A stretch of DNA of 7,772 nt from the NCBI GenBank assembly GCA_027490595.1, contig JAIXXU010000259.1:1-7772 (forward strand), given 5' to 3'. The translations under genes were made by a program, and so were the position numbers. The notes under the pieces were generated by a model. That model saw only the letters and a program-made list of their open reading frames with translations. It had not been told where the DNA came from and searched no databases. Below, piece by piece: positions 1 to 6,315 of the stretch (position 1 is the stretch's first letter; each line of letters starts with the position of its first letter). Source of the stretch: Pseudomonadota bacterium (lineage in GTDB: Bacteria; Bdellovibrionota_B; Oligoflexia; Silvanigrellales; Silvanigrellaceae).

Positions 1-548
1 AAATTGTAATAAGAAGCATTTAAAATATCTGCAATACTTCGTTTGACCATGATATAAGCAACAAAAGTCATGATAGCTAGCTGAAACATATCCTTTACAA
101 ATTTTTTTAACGTTTGCATCGAGAAAATGTTTTTGGCATTGGTAACAATATTAAACTTGTCAAATTTGATCTGCAAAGCTTTAGGAGTGAAGATAATGCC
201 CCCAGCCTGCACCATGGCAATAAAACCAGTGAGGGTGGAAGCTATAATTACTGGAATAATAATAATTTTGAACCCAGCTACAGCCATAACTTTTAAAATT
301 GAAGACAACTTTGCAATATTTGCAGATGCAGTGTAATTTTCACGAATTTTTGAAAAAATAACATCGTAAAGCTCAAAAAAATCGCCTAAAATATATTTAT
401 AAGTAAATAAAAAATAAGTGAAAATTGAAATCAACGAAAAAAAAGAAGTCAACTCTTTACTTTTAACTATCTGACCTTCTTTGCGTGCGTCTTCAAGCCG
501 TTTGTGGGTTGGTTGTTCGGTTTTTTCTTGAGTTGAGTCTTGTGACAT
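1..548 (-). CDS. sctU: SctU (YscU/FlhB family) T3SS export-switch protein, N-terminal part, cut by window edge
   Basis: SctU is the inner-membrane export-apparatus protein whose cytoplasmic C-terminal domain self-cleaves at an NPTH motif and switches substrate class. Only the first 182 residues are in the window, so the cleavage domain is not visible. The start is the ATG complementary to 546-548, preceded by a weak purine-rich GGTGGT. The N-terminus carries the family signature TEQPTHKRLEDARKEGQ (residues 10-26), followed by VKSKEL. Hydrophobic helices lie at about 34-54, 86-113 and 154-168. Between the last two, residues 116-150 (GGIIFTPKALQIKF, then NAKNIFSMQTLKKF) match the conserved cytoplasmic loop of the family. 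The frame is open throughout. SctU is preferred over flagellar FlhB because the neighbours are SctQ- and SctD-like and no flagellar gene is seen. It is transcribed away from the sctQ operon. Confidence 0.93.
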   Translation of the reverse strand, partial: MSQDSTQEKTEQPTHKRLEDARKEGQIVKSKELTSFFSLISIFTYFLFTYKYILGDFFELYDVIFSKIRENYTASANIAKLSSILKVMAVAGFKIIIIPVIIASTLTGFIAMVQAGGIIFTPKALQIKFDKFNIVTNAKNIFSMQTLKKFVKDMFQLAIMTFVAYIMVKRSIADILNASYYN

Positions 549-795
549 GGACCACCGAAAATTAAGATAAATTTGCCTATGGAAAAATGATTACCAGCTA
601 ACGCATGACAAACATTTCTTTTTTTATAATTTTCCAAACAAAATGTAAAACATTTATTGACTTTAGTGAACTTTTTGAGAAAAAATAATTGACGACAAAG
701 GATGAGACCAAAAGCAAAATAGTTTAGTCTAGATCCATTGCATGGTTATCATAATTTTATATGATGTAACAGTTTTCTCATAAAGGAATGTTTAG
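549..795. promoter_or_regulatory. Divergent intergenic region between sctU and the sctQ operon
   Basis: This AT-rich, gene-free stretch must hold the promoters for both divergent T3SS units. For the rightward operon the best sigma70-like pair I see is TTGCAT (738-743), a 16-base gap and TATGAT (760-765), which would start transcription about 25 bases before sctQ. TTGACT at 657-662 is a good -35 hexamer without a convincing -10. For sctU on the minus strand, TTTACA (complement of 644-649) and TATAAA (complement of 623-628) are 15 bases apart, a short spacing. These are consensus matches read by eye; no operator was identified. Confidence 0.45.
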
Positions 796-1440
796 GTGAA
801 AGAAGATAACAAAAATAAAAAAAATTCTATATTCGATGATTCTTTCTTTGACGATTTAGACGAGGATGATGATTTCGATTTTGACGATGAAGACTTCGAT
901 GAGGATGAAGATGAAGCTCTCGGCTTTGATAATGAGAACGATCAAAAAAAGCCTGCTCCCTCGTCAGCGGAACAGCAACCATCAGCTCAATCCAAAGAAG
1001 CTTCTCAACCAGAACCGCCATTTATTCCGGTACCCACAAATCTAGAATCTAATACCCCGGTATCTGGAACAAAAACTTCTCAAGCACTTTCTAACAATGA
1101 TGACGACTTAAATGAAAAAACTCAGAAAAACCCTGGAAAATCCAGTGACCCTGCGAATGGAAGTGCGAAACCGCACCCTGCTCAAGCACCAAGATTGTCC
1201 TTTCCTGGCGAAAGTATCTTGCCAAATGTGCAATTTCGCCTTGGATGTGAATTAGGGCAAGCCCTCATTCCTTATGAAGATTTGAGCACCTTAAAAACGG
1301 GTAGCGTAGTTAATTTTAATTCCACAGCACAAGGGCTGGTTGTTACAGTGAACGGTATCAAAGCAGGTGAAGGTATGCTGGTTAACATTGATGGAAAAAT
1401 AGGAATAAAAATAACTCGCTGGTATGGTAATAGCTTATGA
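796..1440 (+). CDS. sctQ: Short SctQ-like T3SS sorting-platform protein with C-terminal SpoA domain
   Basis: SctQ (YscQ/FliN-FliM type) builds the cytoplasmic sorting platform below the T3SS ring. The C-terminal 75 residues (about 140-208) fit a SpoA (FliN C-terminal) domain: ILPNVQFRLGCELGQALIPYE, then LKTGSVVNF, VTVNGIKAGEGMLVNIDGKIGIKITR. The N-terminal part is unusual. Residues 14-40 are almost entirely Asp/Glu/Phe, and about 50-135 form a Pro/Ser/Gln-rich, probably disordered linker. At 214 residues it is shorter than the usual 300-370 for SctQ and shows only one SpoA domain, so it resembles the internally started short SctQ-C product or FliN. The start is GTG at 796 with AAAGGA (782-787) eight bases upstream; an ATG at 788 opens only a three-codon frame ending over the GTG. 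The stop overlaps the next start (ATGA). The SpoA assignment is firm; calling it the full SctQ counterpart is inference. Confidence 0.8.
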   Translation: MKEDNKNKKNSIFDDSFFDDLDEDDDFDFDDEDFDEDEDEALGFDNENDQKKPAPSSAEQQPSAQSKEASQPEPPFIPVPTNLESNTPVSGTKTSQALSNNDDDLNEKTQKNPGKSSDPANGSAKPHPAQAPRLSFPGESILPNVQFRLGCELGQALIPYEDLSTLKTGSVVNFNSTAQGLVVTVNGIKAGEGMLVNIDGKIGIKITRWYGNSL

Positions 1441-2918
1441 ATTTTCAATTACGAATTCTCCAAGAAGAACTTGATGGGGCCTATTTCGATCTTGAACCCA
1501 ACAAAGTATACAGAGTAGGAAATAAAATTGATTTTGATATCTATTTGGGACAACTCGCTCAAAATCAAAATGAAAATGTGTTCTTTGATTTTCAATGGCA
1601 AAACAATAGTATTGAAATTCTTTCTAGTTCGGCTCCTCTGCTAAGCAAACATCTTGAAACCTTTCTGGAAGAAGAAATAAATTCAGGAGTCAATCTTGAG
1701 ACTCCGTGTCTTCTCAAATTTCTAAGTATTCCCTTTGCTATTTGCTCTGCTTCTGACAGTGATGAAAAATGGCTAAAAATATTAAACGCAGTTCCCCAGG
1801 AATCTCAAAATGAGGAAATCAAGACTTCTGATGACGGTAGTGAATCTCTGAGTGCAAACGAAGAAAATTTTCTCAATGATATGAGCCAGCCCCAAAAGAA
1901 TATCCCTAGAAATGGCTTTCAAAAATACATTTATGATTCTTTCCAGCATGTTTATGATAATTTTATTTCTCCAATAAGTTCTAGAATAAATAAGAAAGCG
2001 CTTCTGATTAGCTTAGGTGGAGGAACTGTTCTTGCCTTATTTTTTATTTTATTTATTCAGATTCAAAAATACTATAACTATCATATTCAAGAGCAGGCCA
2101 AACAACTTGTTCCCATTGAAAAAATGCAAGCCATTAAGCAGATAGAAGTCAATTTACCATCTAGATTTAGTAATCTTAAATTTTTATCAAATAAAACAGA
2201 TTTCGTTCTAGTGGAAGGAATTGTAAAAGATAAAAACGACATTCTATTTTTAAAAAATGCTTTCGCCAAATTTCCTAAAATGGTTGATTTTAAGCTTTTA
2301 ACTTCTGAGGAAGCCGTATATAAATTGAATCAAATTCTCCATCAAGTTCATGCAGACCTTGTAACTCCAGAATTTAATCTTAAAACCTATCGCATGAGGC
2401 TCATTGGTCTTTTGTCAAGCCTCGATGTTATAAACGACATTGAACTAGCTGTTAGCAATCAAGCTCCAGAAATCAGCGACCTTGACACGTCACAAGTTTT
2501 TTCACTCCAAGAGGCTGGACGAGATTTTGACGATATTCTTATCAAAAATGGTATTGATAAAAGACTTACAGTCAAAAAGAACTTTAATGATAAAGAAATT
2601 GAAATCTCCGGATATATGTCTGTGTCAGAAATTAACGATTTAAAATCCACGATTGACGAATTCAAGAAGAGGTATGCGAACCTTATTGTTGTAAAATTTG
2701 ATGTCAAGGACGCACTGGCCTCCTTACCATTCAAAATTGCATCTGTGACCACTGGAGGACTACCTTCCATGATGACTACCGACGGAAGAAAAATATTTGT
2801 GGGAGGTGAAATTAACGGTATGAAACTGGATAAAATAACGGCTACAGAAATTTCGTTTTCGGGTAAATTTCCTTTGACTTTAAAACTTGATGATGCTTTA
2901 GGAGCAATTGGTAAATGA
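1437..2918 (+). CDS. sctD: SctD (YscD/PrgH family) T3SS inner-membrane ring protein
   Basis: SctD forms the outer part of the inner-membrane ring, with a cytoplasmic FHA-like domain contacting the sorting platform and a periplasmic ring-building part. This 493-residue protein has that layout. Residues 1 to about 115 form a beta-rich FHA-like domain (LRILQEELDGAYFDL, VYRVG, then FDIYL). A charged linker (120-185) leads to a single transmembrane helix at 188-209 (ALLISLGGGTVLALFFILFI). A periplasmic region with repeated alpha/beta units resembling BON-like modules follows (about 236-425). The last 65 residues (PFKIASVTTGGLPSMM, TTDGRKIFVGGEI, MKLDKITATEISFSG) match the conserved C-terminal domain of YscD-type proteins. 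It overlaps sctQ by ATGA upstream and the beta-barrel gene by ATGA downstream, which suggests coupled translation with its direct structural partner. Chlamydial CdsD is much larger as I recall (about 830 residues), so this is the compact form. Confidence 0.87.
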   Translation: MNFQLRILQEELDGAYFDLEPNKVYRVGNKIDFDIYLGQLAQNQNENVFFDFQWQNNSIEILSSSAPLLSKHLETFLEEEINSGVNLETPCLLKFLSIPFAICSASDSDEKWLKILNAVPQESQNEEIKTSDDGSESLSANEENFLNDMSQPQKNIPRNGFQKYIYDSFQHVYDNFISPISSRINKKALLISLGGGTVLALFFILFIQIQKYYNYHIQEQAKQLVPIEKMQAIKQIEVNLPSRFSNLKFLSNKTDFVLVEGIVKDKNDILFLKNAFAKFPKMVDFKLLTSEEAVYKLNQILHQVHADLVTPEFNLKTYRMRLIGLLSSLDVINDIELAVSNQAPEISDLDTSQVFSLQEAGRDFDDILIKNGIDKRLTVKKNFNDKEIEISGYMSVSEINDLKSTIDEFKKRYANLIVVKFDVKDALASLPFKIASVTTGGLPSMMTTDGRKIFVGGEINGMKLDKITATEISFSGKFPLTLKLDDALGAIGK

Positions 2919-3598
2919 AAAAATTAATTGTCAAACTTGCCCTCTTATGTTCCACAATAATGGGCTTGCAATCACTATCTGCTTATTCGTTAACAAACGG
3001 TATCGATCTTCTCCTGCAAGGAGGTGTCATTGACTACTCAATTAATGGAGCTTCAGATAAAACCAAAAACCCAGACGGTTATTTTTATGGTGGCGAATTA
3101 TTATTACCTTTAGCTAGTGCTCCCATGGATATTGTTAGCTTTGTTATTGGTCCTAGATATGACGTTCAAAAGATGTCTGTTACTGACCAAATCCTTCCAA
3201 ACGTGTCCGTACCATCCATGAAGCAAACTATCACGTCGCAAATGCTTGGCGGAGAAGCTGGAATTCGTTTGCGAGCTTTAAAAATAGTAAATTTTTATGC
3301 AACAGGTTTTGTGCAAACAGACATTAAAGGAAATATTAACTTACATTCACCATCTTACCCTGTAGATTTTGATGCAAAATTAAAAAATCACTATGATTAC
3401 GGCGGAAGCTTGAAGGCAATCATTTCTTTTTTACCTTTTATCGGAGTTGGCGGTTTCATTGACTATGGTTCTGGTTCTTATTCTACCGATGCAGGCCAGT
3501 GGTCCATGCCTAAAACTGGAGTTACAACAACTATCCAAGATCGGACCTTTAACTATAACGTTTCCCGTGCCGGGGCTATTTTAGCCATACTTTTTTAG
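2915..3598 (+). CDS. Small outer-membrane beta-barrel protein, unnamed, in the T3SS operon
   Basis: I recognise no named family. Residues 1-23 are a clear Sec signal peptide: MKKLIVK, a hydrophobic core, and LSA before Y24 as the likely signal peptidase I site. No lipobox is present. The mature 204 residues are rich in alternating polar/hydrophobic, Gly/Tyr-containing strands (for example YFYGGELLLPL, GGEAGIRLRAL, VNFYATGFVQTDIKG, IGVGGFIDYGSGSY, YNVSRAGAILAILF). The chain ends in Phe, the usual outer-membrane assembly signal. Length and pattern suit an 8-stranded OmpA/OmpX-like barrel. The ATG overlaps the sctD stop as ATGA, so it appears to be the third gene of a coupled operon. A T3SS-related envelope role (basal-body anchoring, secretin assembly or surface contact) is inference from position alone. 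The stop codon lies within the first arm of a 10-bp inverted repeat. Confidence 0.75.
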   Translation: MKKLIVKLALLCSTIMGLQSLSAYSLTNGIDLLLQGGVIDYSINGASDKTKNPDGYFYGGELLLPLASAPMDIVSFVIGPRYDVQKMSVTDQILPNVSVPSMKQTITSQMLGGEAGIRLRALKIVNFYATGFVQTDIKGNINLHSPSYPVDFDAKLKNHYDYGGSLKAIISFLPFIGVGGFIDYGSGSYSTDAGQWSMPKTGVTTTIQDRTFNYNVSRAGAILAILF

Positions 3599-3612
3599 TT
3601 CACTAAAAAAGT
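3589..3612 (+). terminator. Perfect 10-bp inverted repeat over the operon's last stop codon
   Basis: ACTTTTTTAG (3589-3598), a TTCA loop (3599-3602) and CTAAAAAAGT (3603-3612) form a perfect hairpin whose first arm includes the TAG stop of the beta-barrel gene. The stem is almost all A/T and no clean T-run follows, so it is a weak terminator candidate. It could equally protect the 3' end of the operon mRNA or slow release of the ribosome. Confidence 0.4.
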
Positions 3613-3683
3613 TATTTACGAAAAAACGACTGCATGTTATCCATTTTCTAATTAACGTCTTTTTTTAGAAATGAGGGTAAGCA

Positions 3684-4526
3684 GTGAACTATATTGTAAG
3701 TAGTAAACAAAACTCAACTTCTACTTCATCTGCCCAAAGAACAGCCTCTCAAGACAAAAATGATAGAAAAAAAACAACTGACACTAAATTCGGCTGTCTC
3801 TTTCTTTGTCTATGTCCGGCCTTTTCCCTTGCCAATCAACCAACTTCAAAAAAAACAAGGGATAAAAAGGACGTTGCTATTCCTCATAATCCCATTATTC
3901 TTAACTATAAACCGCAAAACCCAAATATAAACCTACAAAGTATATTTTATTCCCAAAATAAAAATTTTGCGTTTCATGCACTGGTTCATAAAATCCAAAG
4001 AAAGCTAAACTGTTTAAAGGTCTTGATGACTATTTTTACCGTACTTACTGGCTTGACTTTGATTGGAGGCCTATGCCTTCTTGGTTTCATGATAATTGGA
4101 CACACAGTTCTTATTTCAGCAGTTTTTTCCTATACTTTATCCATAGTACCTTTTACATTTTTTATGATTGCATGGCTTATTTGCGAAAAAAAATATTTTA
4201 GGCCTCTGGATTATGGCGTCTCAAAAGCTCTAGATTATATTAAGGATGGACTACTAAAAATAGACCCTGACCCAAAAAGACTTTTAGTACAACAAACTGC
4301 TTTATTGACTATGAGAAAACAAAATAATTACCTTGCGTTCATGCTTGAACAATTGATTGGTTATTATCAAAGAGAGTTTTATTATAATTTAACCCCAGAC
4401 GACTGCGACCTAGCTCAAGAAGTAAAAGGACCTTTCGAACTAATAATAGAGAAGGAAACTTTTTTCCAAAAAACATTAAAAGACTTTTTACAAAATAAAA
4501 TTAGAAAAGCCCCTGGAAAAAAATAA
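3684..4526 (+). CDS. Putative T3SS effector / Inc-like bilobed membrane protein, 280 aa (family member 1)
   Basis: This gene was not recognised by sequence. The start is GTG at 3684 with GAGGGT (3673-3678) five bases before it. Residues 1-35 are Ser/Thr/Gln/Lys-rich with few hydrophobics (IVSSKQNSTSTSSAQRTASQ), the composition typical of an unstructured T3SS export signal; no Sec signal peptide is seen. Residues 38-45 (GCLFLCLC) form a short cysteine-rich hydrophobic patch. The main hydrophobic block spans about 111-167 and can form two helices (LKVLMTIFTVLTGLTLIGGL... and VLISAVFSYTLSIVPFTFFM) joined by a very short turn. A charged helical tail follows, with LLVQQTALLTM at 201-210 matching LVQQHAL in the next gene. 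It stands alone, with 85 bp before it and 103 bp after. By architecture and T3SS proximity, an effector inserted in a host membrane is inferred; an ordinary inner-membrane protein is the alternative. Confidence 0.65.
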   Translation: MNYIVSSKQNSTSTSSAQRTASQDKNDRKKTTDTKFGCLFLCLCPAFSLANQPTSKKTRDKKDVAIPHNPIILNYKPQNPNINLQSIFYSQNKNFAFHALVHKIQRKLNCLKVLMTIFTVLTGLTLIGGLCLLGFMIIGHTVLISAVFSYTLSIVPFTFFMIAWLICEKKYFRPLDYGVSKALDYIKDGLLKIDPDPKRLLVQQTALLTMRKQNNYLAFMLEQLIGYYQREFYYNLTPDDCDLAQEVKGPFELIIEKETFFQKTLKDFLQNKIRKAPGKK

Positions 4527-4576
4527 AAATATAGTTCTTTACCGGCTCACTTTTATTTCACAAAAATTTTTCATTA

Positions 4577-4605
4577 TTGACTACTTCATGTAATTTATAT
4601 ATACC
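4577..4605 (+). promoter_or_regulatory. Candidate promoter of the second Inc-like gene
   Basis: TTGACT (4577-4582, five of six -35 positions), exactly 17 bases, then TATACC (4600-4605) give a well-spaced sigma70-like promoter 25 bases upstream of the start codon. It would start transcription near 4612, just ahead of the GGAGG (4618-4622) Shine-Dalgarno. A similar 14-base stretch, TTGACTA-N4-ATG, occurs at almost the same distance before the third gene. Confidence 0.5.
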
Positions 4606-4629
4606 GTAAAGAGGGTCGGAGGCGAATAA

Positions 4630-5307
4630 ATGCTCAAAATTAATACTGTACAATTAACAACTTTGACAAGTTACAAAAAAATTAATTCGCAAGAATCTCC
4701 AGCGTCTTCTAAAGCACAAACACAGCAGACATTTTTTCCTGAAAACTTTGAAAAAGATATTCCAACCGATCAAAATTTAAAACATGAAGTTTGCTCCTCT
4801 ATCACTAGACCTCACACAGTAAAAGTTGAGCCGAATTTAATTAAAAAAACTATTGAAAACTTTATAATTTCAAAAAAAAATTTCATCAACAACCTCATTG
4901 AATCTCGAAGCAAACATGTGCAGCGCTTTATTGTCATTGGTCTTATTATATTTGTTGCCTGGATTTCCCTTGTTTTTTTATTTTCATTCTTTTTGTTCGC
5001 TCAAGCCTTAATACCAGGAATTTTTTTGGGAATTTTGACTTATGCTCTGTCTCTCCGCAAAAAATTGAAAAAAGAAGAACCCTTCTTAGTCCAACAGCAT
5101 GCTCTCAAACAAAGTTTGTCTGATTTCACAAGCCTCCGCTCTATTTTTGAGCGCGAGCTTGCTCGCAGTCCGAGCAAGTCTCACCACGATTATCTCGAAA
5201 AAAAGTTTTCTGCAATTTATAAGTCTAACACTCTGTTGAAACAATATATTTGTGCCAGAAATAACTCACTTTTATCTCTAAGAAGGCCCTCGGTATTCAA
5301 GCCGTAA
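4630..5307 (+). CDS. Putative T3SS effector / Inc-like bilobed membrane protein, 225 aa (family member 2)
   Basis: No named family was recognised. The ATG is preceded by GGAGG (4618-4622) at seven bases. Residues 1-35 are polar and Ser/Thr/Gln-rich without a Sec signal peptide, followed by FFPENF (35-40), which recalls YFPDQ in member 3. After a basic segment (71-98) comes one hydrophobic block, about 99-140. It can fold as two helices (FIVIGLIIFVAWISLVFLFSF and ALIPGIFLGILTYAL) with a short break at Ala-Gln/Pro-Gly. A strongly basic stretch (LRKKLKK) ends it. The tail has LVQQHAL (153-159), and from Q155 to I196 it aligns without gaps to member 3, 13 of 42 residues being identical, including YL-acid-basic-basic-FS-x-I. 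The gene is monocistronic by spacing. An effector role is inferred from architecture and neighbours; homology to members 1 and 3 is seen in the sequence, strongly only for member 3. Confidence 0.68.
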   Translation: MLKINTVQLTTLTSYKKINSQESPASSKAQTQQTFFPENFEKDIPTDQNLKHEVCSSITRPHTVKVEPNLIKKTIENFIISKKNFINNLIESRSKHVQRFIVIGLIIFVAWISLVFLFSFFLFAQALIPGIFLGILTYALSLRKKLKKEEPFLVQQHALKQSLSDFTSLRSIFERELARSPSKSHHDYLEKKFSAIYKSNTLLKQYICARNNSLLSLRRPSVFKP

Positions 5308-5396
5308 AAGATTTGAATAATTTTTGTAGCTACTTTTTACACTTAAAAAAACCTTTGACTATGTGATGCCGTTCCTGTAGCACTTGGAATAATCTT

Positions 5397-5403
5397 AGGA
5401 GGG
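5397..5403 (+). promoter_or_regulatory. Strong Shine-Dalgarno site of the third Inc-like gene
   Basis: AGGAGGG seven bases before the ATG at 5411 is the best ribosome-binding site in the window and fixes that start. TTGACT at 5355-5360 is a good -35 element, but the hexamer 17 bases on (TAGCAC) is a poor -10, so the promoter is uncertain. Confidence 0.7.
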
Positions 5404-5410
5404 AATTGAT

Positions 5411-6208
5411 ATGAGCCTTAACAGTGTGAATATAGAGTTATCTAAGCTACCTAATTCAAATCTCCACAACAGAATTAAACTCAGTGGTCAACCGTCTGCT
5501 TCTGAAACTGAGAAAACCGAGTATTTTCCCGACCAGGAAGGGAGCAAAAAAAGTTGCCCTACCAGGAGCTACGAAAGTTATCAACCTGTTCAAAAATACT
5601 TAATTCATGACCAAAGTTTTAATCCTTCAAAACCTGAAGTCTCTAGTGGTAGCATTGATAGTACTAAAAATATTGAAAAGAGTTTCCTGGCAAAGATAAA
5701 ATTTAAAGTCCAATCTTTGCAAAATTCCTGGAATAAATATCACATCCTGAAAAATGTACTAAAAGTAGTTATAGCCTCTTCTGCTTTGTTTGCTTTAGTT
5801 TCTGGTATTGGATTTCTATCTTCTGCTTACTTTTGGGGCGGTTTTTTTGGAGCTGTGTCGTTTTTAGTTCTCTATATTTTTCTCAGCTTAAAAACGGATA
5901 AATTAAATTTTCAACAAGAAATGCTAGAAAAAACTTTGTCAGTTTTTCAGAGAAATCTTATTGATATCAGGCAAGAATTTAATTCTAAAACTGAAGAGTC
6001 TTATGATGCCTATCTTGATAGAAGATTTTCCGAAATACGCAATGATAATATTATTCAGGAAAAGATCACCGACTCATTTGATCATGATGCTCTTAGGGAT
6101 TTGATCAAAAATGATTACAAGGTCAGTGACGATTTTAAACCTCGAGTAGAAGGAATCGTCACTTGGATCACCTATCCTCATGAACAAATTAGGAAATCTT
6201 CTCGCTAA
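5411..6208 (+). CDS. Putative T3SS effector / Inc-like bilobed membrane protein, 265 aa (family member 3)
   Basis: No named family was recognised. Residues 1-95 are polar and apparently disordered (Ser, Asn, Lys, Glu, Pro), with no Sec signal peptide, as expected of a T3SS substrate. A basic segment (95-118) precedes a single hydrophobic block at about 116-159. This can form two helices (VLKVVIASSALFALVSGIGFL, then FWGGFFGAVSFLVLYIFLSL) with almost no loop, the bilobed pattern of chlamydial Inc proteins. The C-terminal 105 residues are charged and mostly helical. Residues 168-209 (QQEMLEKTLSVF... YLDRRFSEI) align without gaps to the same part of member 2. It extends about 55 residues beyond that match into a unique region with an aromatic segment (GIVTWITYPHEQ). 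The start follows an excellent Shine-Dalgarno, and the gene converges on the dksA-like gene. An inner-membrane protein with no link to secretion remains possible. Confidence 0.68.
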   Translation: MSLNSVNIELSKLPNSNLHNRIKLSGQPSASETEKTEYFPDQEGSKKSCPTRSYESYQPVQKYLIHDQSFNPSKPEVSSGSIDSTKNIEKSFLAKIKFKVQSLQNSWNKYHILKNVLKVVIASSALFALVSGIGFLSSAYFWGGFFGAVSFLVLYIFLSLKTDKLNFQQEMLEKTLSVFQRNLIDIRQEFNSKTEESYDAYLDRRFSEIRNDNIIQEKITDSFDHDALRDLIKNDYKVSDDFKPRVEGIVTWITYPHEQIRKSSR

Positions 6209-6224
6209 GCTTATCTATTGAAAG

Positions 6225-6259
6225 CGCGAGTTTAGTTTGCATGTGGACCTTCTCTCGCG
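6225..6259. terminator. Inverted repeat between convergent genes, possible weak terminator
   Basis: CGCGAG (6225-6230) and CTCGCG (6254-6259) are complementary six-base, GC-rich arms 23 bases apart, in the 107-bp gap between the convergent third Inc-like gene and the dksA-like gene. The long loop and lack of an adjacent T-run make it a weak candidate for termination in either direction. Confidence 0.25.
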
Positions 6260-6315
6260 TCATGCCAAAATTTAACAACAAATAACTGAATATTTCCGAA
6301 AGAAAAATCACTCAA

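Noticed and set aside
114..336. Two short overlapping open frames on the plus strand
   Set aside because: Both lie antisense to the clearly conserved sctU frame and show no domain or good ribosome-binding site.
625..630. Perfect TATAAT on the plus strand upstream of sctQ
   Set aside because: No acceptable -35 hexamer lies 16-18 bases upstream, and it is about 165 bases from the start codon.
788..799. ATG-TTT-AGG-TGA mini-frame just before sctQ
   Set aside because: It is only three codons and overlaps the GTG start; regulation by it cannot be argued from sequence alone.
827..1021. Minus-strand open frame rich in Arg/His
   Set aside because: It is the complement of the acidic Asp/Glu tract of the sctQ-like gene; the biased composition creates it.
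2087..2770. Two minus-strand open frames inside sctD
   Set aside because: They are shadows of the sctD coding sequence, which has a convincing domain layout and operon overlaps.
3671..3703. ATG in another frame just upstream of the first Inc-like gene
   Set aside because: It reaches a stop after ten codons, and the GAGGGT site is better placed for the GTG at 3684.
5320..5335. GTAGCTAC palindrome within T-rich DNA after the second Inc-like gene, considered as a terminator
   Set aside because: A perfect palindrome with no loop cannot form a normal terminator hairpin, and it is only eight bases long.
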